This document shows, one piece after another, positions 60,045 to 64,000 of a DNA stretch of 64,000 nucleotides. A program made the position numbers and the translations under genes. Origin of the DNA: Brachybacterium sp. P6-10-X1 (GTDB lineage Bacteria > Actinomycetota > Actinomycetes > Actinomycetales > Dermabacteraceae); contig NZ_CP017297.1 of assembly GCF_001969445.1 (NCBI RefSeq), positions 2,480,001 to 2,544,000 on the forward strand, in the 5' to 3' direction. The notes under the pieces are model-generated. The model saw only the letters and a program-made list of their open reading frames with translations. It had not been told where the DNA came from and did not search any database. Within the stretch, counting starts at the first letter, position 1. Each line of letters begins with the position of its first letter.

Positions 60045-60922
60045 CGGGACCTCCCCTCGGTGGGCGATGCCGCCGACGTGAACGCGGCGGCGTAGTCCCG
60101 GGCGAAATCGGTGATGTCGCGAGCCGGGCGCCCGGTGATGTCCTCGACGGACGGGTGCACCTCGGCGGCTTCACCCCGGGCGTAGTGCGCGTAGTCCTCG
60201 ACGAGTCCGGAGAGCTGCCACGGCGGGAGCTGCCCGGCCAAGGCCGCGGTGAACTGCTCGGCGGACGCGTCGTGGAAGCTGATGACCCGCCCCGTCGCCT
60301 CGGAGAGCACCTCGGCGATCCGAGGATGCGTCACGGCGCGCGGGCCGGTCAGCGTGTACGTGCGGCCGATATGTCCCGTGCTGGTCAGCACGACGGCAGC
60401 GGTGTCCGCGATGTCCCGGGTGTCGACGAGGCTGACCGGCACGTCGCCGATCGGCGCGCCGAACCAGCCCTGTGCGATGGTGCCGGCGAATCCGAGCATC
60501 CCCTGCATGTAGAGGTTGGGGCGCAGCACGGTGCGGTCCAGTCCGAGATGCTGCACATGGGATTCGACCTCGGCATGCCAGCGCAGGAATCGCACCGGTG
60601 AGTCGGGGCGTGCCGCGTACTGCGAGAGCAGGACGAGGCGACCGACACCGGCCTCGTGCGCGAGGTCGGCGAACCGGATCTGGAGCGCCGCGGCGTCTTC
60701 GGTCGACGGGCTGTTGAGGAAGGCCGCGTCGACGCCGTCCAGGGCGCGGGCGATCGACGCCGGCTCCCGCAGGTCGGCGACGACGGTCTCGGCGCCGGGG
60801 ATGGGCCGGTCGGGAACGCGGGTCATCGCCCGCACGGTCGCGCCGCGGGAGCGCAGAGCGGTCACGAGCGCGGATCCGACGGTCCCGGTCGCGCCGGTCA
60901 CGAGCACGGTGGGTGAGTTCAT
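60041..60922 (-). CDS. NmrA-like NAD(P)-binding reductase
   Basis: 293 residues. PTVLVTGATGTVGSALVTALRSRG (GxxGxxG), then VVADLREPASIARALDGVDAAFL, RLVLLSQYAARPDSP and LDRTVLRPNLYMQGMLG. This is the NmrA/SDR_a5 type that reduces quinones or senses NADP. It is coupled to the Dabb gene by a GTGA overlap and follows the MFS gene by 42 bp. Confidence 0.9.
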   Translation of the reverse strand: MNSPTVLVTGATGTVGSALVTALRSRGATVRAMTRVPDRPIPGAETVVADLREPASIARALDGVDAAFLNSPSTEDAAALQIRFADLAHEAGVGRLVLLSQYAARPDSPVRFLRWHAEVESHVQHLGLDRTVLRPNLYMQGMLGFAGTIAQGWFGAPIGDVPVSLVDTRDIADTAAVVLTSTGHIGRTYTLTGPRAVTHPRIAEVLSEATGRVISFHDASAEQFTAALAGQLPPWQLSGLVEDYAHYARGEAAEVHPSVEDITGRPARDITDFARDYAAAFTSAASPTEGRSR

Positions 60923-60935
60923 GGCGGGTGTCCTA

Positions 60936-60969
60936 TCTATGAGTGGGTCAGCTCTATGAGTGGGTCAGC
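60936..60969. repeat. 17-bp tandem duplication at the MFS stop
   Basis: TCTATGAGTGGGTCAGC occurs twice in direct succession (60936-60952, 60953-60969). The second copy carries the MFS stop codon on the minus strand; the first would keep a spare TGA just after it. A recent slippage duplication is likely. Confidence 0.85.
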
Positions 60970-62401
60970 GGATGCTTGCCGGGGCCGAGGTCTTCGACGC
61001 CATCGAGAAGGAGAGCAGCGAGATCAGCAGGGCGATCAGAACGAGCACGGCCTGTCCGACGAACGCCGTCGTGAACGAGATGTCCCCGGACGCTCCCGAG
61101 GCGCCGATCGCGATCCCGGCCAGCGCCGCCAGTCCGACCGCCCCACCCAGCTGCTGAGCGGTGTTCACCAGCCCGCTGAGCAGGCCTGCCTCGCCGTCCG
61201 AGCTCTCGCGCACGGCCATCGCGGTGGCGCTGACCGTGCTGAGCCCGAGCCCACCTCCGATCAGCACGAACGCGCCGGCGAGGCTGAGGGAGAAGCCGCG
61301 GGTGGTCGGATCCAGCACGAGCCACAGGAAGCCGACGAGCAGCACGGCCAGGGCGACCGGCTGGGCACGGCCCAGCCCGATCCGCGCCGCCAGCACCGGG
61401 GAGGCCACGCTGCCCACGATGATCATCCCGGCGAGCGGGAGCTGGGCCATCCCCGCCGCCGACGGCTCCATCCCGAGCACCTCCTGCTGGTACTGGGGCA
61501 GGAAGAAGAACAGGCTCACCAGAGTGCCGCCGACCAGCAGCATCACCACGTCCGCCGTGACCACCTGTCTCCTGCGGAACACACCGAGGGGGACCAGGGG
61601 GTGCGGCGAGCGCGCCTCGACGATCACGAAGGCGACGAGGAGAGCGAGGCCGACGGCCAGCCCGAGAACGGTTCCGGGTGCGGTCCACCCGGCGTCGGAC
61701 GCGGAGACCATGCCCCACGCCAGTCCGGAGATCCCGAGAGTGATCGTGAGGGCGCCGAGCGCATCGAACCGACCGGGCCGGCCGGCGACCGGCCGCACCG
61801 ACCGCCAGACGATCGCCGCCCCGACGATGCCGAAGGGCACAGGAGCGATGAACACCGCCTGCCAGCCCAGCAGCTGCGTGAGGGTCCCTCCGAGGAACAC
61901 GCCGAAGAGGCTGCCCGCTCCGGCGACGGCTCCCCAGATGCCGGTGGCGCGAGTGCGCTCCGCCGGGGTCGGGTAGAGCGAGAGCACGAGCGAGAGCGCG
62001 GCCGGGACGACGGCCGCTGCGCCGATCCCCTGGATGATCCGTGCGGCGATCAGGGTCGTGGCGTCGACGGCCACCGCGCACGAGACCGTCGCCGCCAGGT
62101 AGAGCGCCATCCCGGCCAGGAACACCTTCCGCGCCCCGAGCACATCGGCGAGACGCCCCCCGAGCAGGAGCAGCCCGGCGAACGCCACCAGGTAGCTGTC
62201 CACGACGAGGGTGAGCTCCGCGGCCGTCAACCCGAGGCCGTCGCGGATCGTGGAGGCGGCGAGGTTCACCATCGCCGCGTCGAGGATGACCAGGAACATG
62301 GCTGTGGCCAGACCGAACATCGCCACCGCCCGCGGGATCGGTGACGGGGCGTACGCAGCAGCGGGTGCGGCGGCGGTGCGCATCGTGTTGTCATTGCTCA
62401 T
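60965..62401 (-). CDS. MFS drug:H+ antiporter (14-TM, DHA2/EmrB type)
   Basis: 478 residues, about 14 membrane helices. FLVILDAAMVNLAASTI is the DHA2 motif D1-like start, LLLGGRLADVLGARKVFL the MFS motif A, and GAVAGAGSLFGVFLGGTL the antiporter motif C. These export drugs or dyes. It is divergent from the LuxR/LAL regulator, with 146 bp between starts, and is the first gene of the minus-strand cluster. ATG 62401 was chosen; a weaker choice is ATG 62383. Confidence 0.9.
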   Translation of the reverse strand: MSNDNTMRTAAAPAAAYAPSPIPRAVAMFGLATAMFLVILDAAMVNLAASTIRDGLGLTAAELTLVVDSYLVAFAGLLLLGGRLADVLGARKVFLAGMALYLAATVSCAVAVDATTLIAARIIQGIGAAAVVPAALSLVLSLYPTPAERTRATGIWGAVAGAGSLFGVFLGGTLTQLLGWQAVFIAPVPFGIVGAAIVWRSVRPVAGRPGRFDALGALTITLGISGLAWGMVSASDAGWTAPGTVLGLAVGLALLVAFVIVEARSPHPLVPLGVFRRRQVVTADVVMLLVGGTLVSLFFFLPQYQQEVLGMEPSAAGMAQLPLAGMIIVGSVASPVLAARIGLGRAQPVALAVLLVGFLWLVLDPTTRGFSLSLAGAFVLIGGGLGLSTVSATAMAVRESSDGEAGLLSGLVNTAQQLGGAVGLAALAGIAIGASGASGDISFTTAFVGQAVLVLIALLISLLSFSMASKTSAPASIR

Positions 62402-62547
62402 GCCACGATGGTCCGGGCTGCGCACGCTCGGTCGCGTCGGTGAGAATCACCTAGTCCCGCGCCCGGGCAGGGCCGGCGCCACACGGGCCCGGCGCCCCAG
62501 GGGTGCCTCGACGCCGAAGCACTGCGGCAGCATGACGAAGGAGAGAC

Positions 62548-64000
62548 ATGCCCACGACGCCTGTCCATCCGCTCATCGGCCGGGGCGACGAGATCGCCGA
62601 CCTCCTCGGACTCGTCCGCGCGGCGGAGCACGGCGACGGGGGCGCCCTCGTCCTCCACGGGGAGCCCGGCATCGGCAAGAGCGCGCTGCTGGAGCACGTC
62701 GAGCACGCGACGCCGGCAACGTTCCGGATCATCCATGCGACCGGTTCGGAGTTCGAGGCCGAGCTCCCGTTCGCGGGACTGCACCAGCTGTGCCGTCCGG
62801 CTCTGGACCTCCTCGACATGCTCTCGCCCCCGTACCGCACCTCCCTCGAGGTCGCTTTCGGGCTGGCCGAGGGCACTGCGGATCCGTTCCGCGTCGGCCT
62901 CGCGGCGCTCGAACTGCTCGCGGCCGCCGCGGCACGAGAACCGCTGCTGTGCATCGTCGACGACGCCCAGTGGTTGGACAGCGCCTCGAGCACGGCCTTG
63001 GTGTTCTTGGCCAGGCGCGTCGCGGCGGAGCCGATCGCGATCGTGGTCGCGACCCGGGACCGGGCGCCGGTGCGCGGCCTGGACGAGCTGCCCGGGATCG
63101 CGGTGGGCGGCTTGAGTGACCCCGACGCGCGAGCGCTCCTGTCCCGGGAGACGTCGATCGCCACGCTCGATGAAAGAGTCCGGGACCGCTTCCTCGCGGA
63201 GTCCCGCGGAAATCCTCTCGCTCTGATCGAGCTGCCGAAGTCCGGTGGCTTCTCGCTGCCGACGCCGTCGCCGGTCACCGGTCGGATCGAGCGCAGCTTC
63301 CAGAGGCGGATGGCGGCGCTGCGGCCCGATGCGAGACGGTTGCTGATTCTCGCCGGCGCCGAGCCCACGGGAGACTCGGCGCTGATCCGGTCGGCCGCGC
63401 AGCGCCTGGACATCGACGTACCGGCCGCCGGTGCCGAGGCGGAGGCCTCCGGGCTCGTCGTGCTCGACCCGCGCGCACGGTTCTGCCACCCGCTGGCGCG
63501 CTCCGCCGCCTATCACGCGGCGGAACCATCCATGCTCCGGTCAGCGCATCGAGCGCTGGCCGAATCCACCGATCCCGTCTCCTTCCCGGACCGACGGGCC
63601 TGGCACCGCGCCCAGGCCGCCACCGGCCCGGACGAGCAGGTCGCGGAGCAGCTGACATCGTCGGCGTCGCGGGCGCAAGCACGGGGCGGCGTGGCGGCAT
63701 CCGCCGCATTCCTGCGCCGTGCCGCGGACCTCTCCCGCGATCCGCGCCGACAGGTCGAGCGCACGCTCGCCGCCGCGCGGGCGACGCTGGAGACGGGGCA
63801 GGCGGACGCGGCGGCGACCCTGCTCAACGGCATCGATGCCGGCCTGTTGGAGGATCCGCAGCACGCGGACGTGGACATGCTTCGCGGGCAGATCGCCTTC
63901 GTGGACGGCGACGACGGGGTGGTGCGGGGGCCGGAGCTCATCGTGCAGGCGGCGCGGCGCCTCGCGGCCACTGATCCGGAACGCTCGCGCGGCACCCTGG
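62548..64000 (+). CDS. LuxR-type large ATP-binding regulator (LAL), partial
   Basis: 484 residues to the window end with no stop. IGRGDEIADLLGLVRAAEHGDGGALVLHGEPGIGKSALLEHV contains Walker A (38-45) and LLCIVDDAQWLDSASS the Walker B (133-139). RDRFLAESRGNPLALIELP and the later TPR-like helices fit LAL/MalT-like regulators, whose LuxR helix-turn-helix is at the C-terminus and so lies outside. AAGGAGAG ribosome site. It is divergent from the MFS-headed cluster and likely controls it. Confidence 0.88.
   Translation, partial: MPTTPVHPLIGRGDEIADLLGLVRAAEHGDGGALVLHGEPGIGKSALLEHVEHATPATFRIIHATGSEFEAELPFAGLHQLCRPALDLLDMLSPPYRTSLEVAFGLAEGTADPFRVGLAALELLAAAAAREPLLCIVDDAQWLDSASSTALVFLARRVAAEPIAIVVATRDRAPVRGLDELPGIAVGGLSDPDARALLSRETSIATLDERVRDRFLAESRGNPLALIELPKSGGFSLPTPSPVTGRIERSFQRRMAALRPDARRLLILAGAEPTGDSALIRSAAQRLDIDVPAAGAEAEASGLVVLDPRARFCHPLARSAAYHAAEPSMLRSAHRALAESTDPVSFPDRRAWHRAQAATGPDEQVAEQLTSSASRAQARGGVAASAAFLRRAADLSRDPRRQVERTLAAARATLETGQADAAATLLNGIDAGLLEDPQHADVDMLRGQIAFVDGDDGVVRGPELIVQAARRLAATDPERSRGTL

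Overview
The window is about 70 percent G+C with dense, short-spaced genes, frequent 4-bp ATGA/GTGA stop-start overlaps, strong GGAGG-type ribosome sites, a mycobacterial-type LexA box and actinobacterial families such as Rv2578c-type radical SAM, MetP/MetS and ECF41 sigma. This points to a high-GC actinomycete, most likely a member of the Micrococcales (Brachybacterium-like). That placement is inference from gene content, not from a marker gene. The window looks like a chromosomal accessory region: no transposase, integrase, origin, rRNA or CRISPR array is visible. One tRNA (Ser-GGA) is present.

Layout. 1-4.5 kb: tail of a DUF4188 gene, an ECF41 sigma factor with its AhpD-like partner behind a recognisable ECF41 promoter, a DHFR-like reductase, a PhyH dioxygenase and an AraC regulator. 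4.5-10.1 kb: FAD monooxygenase and a heterodimeric ABC exporter, with palindromic elements between. 10.6-18.5 kb: a phosphonate island comprising a divergent HutC/GntR regulator, an FAD amine oxidase, PhnD, PhnC, fused PhnE, a phosphonatase-like HAD enzyme and a zinc alcohol dehydrogenase. 18.3-21.1 kb: DUF1801 protein and a divergent arsenic module (arsC, acr3 / arsR). 21.2-24.3 kb: LrgA/LrgB pair, GNAT, Tat-exported papain-like protein, flavin-linked oxidase. 24.7-27.8 kb: AbgT transporter with an M20 amidohydrolase. 28.0-30.6 kb: ascorbate-type PTS (EIIA-EIIB fusion and UlaA EIIC). 30.8-32.7 kb: MetP with the 35-residue MetS. 33.0-34.6 kb: tyrosyl-tRNA synthetase behind a candidate attenuator.

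34.6-39.6 kb: NmrA-like reductase with divergent TetR, flavin reductase, DUF5694-like protein, tRNA-Ser with a bidirectional terminator, an SOS-controlled radical SAM gene and an OsmC/Ohr protein. 39.7-41.0 kb: membrane-anchored, apparently inactive relative of neutral zinc metallopeptidases. 41.0-41.6 kb: tandem repeats. 41.6-46.2 kb: S9 peptidase and a luciferase-like monooxygenase with its flavin reductase. 46.8-54.4 kb: carbohydrate/sulfate-ester region with two sulfatases, a Gfo/Idh/MocA dehydrogenase, a sugar-isomerase-like TIM barrel and a 2-hydroxyacid dehydrogenase, interrupted by a MarR/NmrA redox pair. 54.5-62.4 kb: a GMC oxidoreductase remnant, then nine minus-strand genes (reductases, HIT, crotonase, hydrolase, Dabb, MFS) ending at a divergent LuxR/LAL-type regulator that runs off the window.

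The most interesting signals beyond ordinary genes are: a family of palindromic intergenic elements (four copies at three loci); several 29-30 bp minisatellites, one of them inside a coding sequence; the tyrS leader; the LexA box overlapping a promoter that predicts a leaderless mRNA; and the metallopeptidase pseudoenzyme. I found no wholly new multi-gene system that I can defend.
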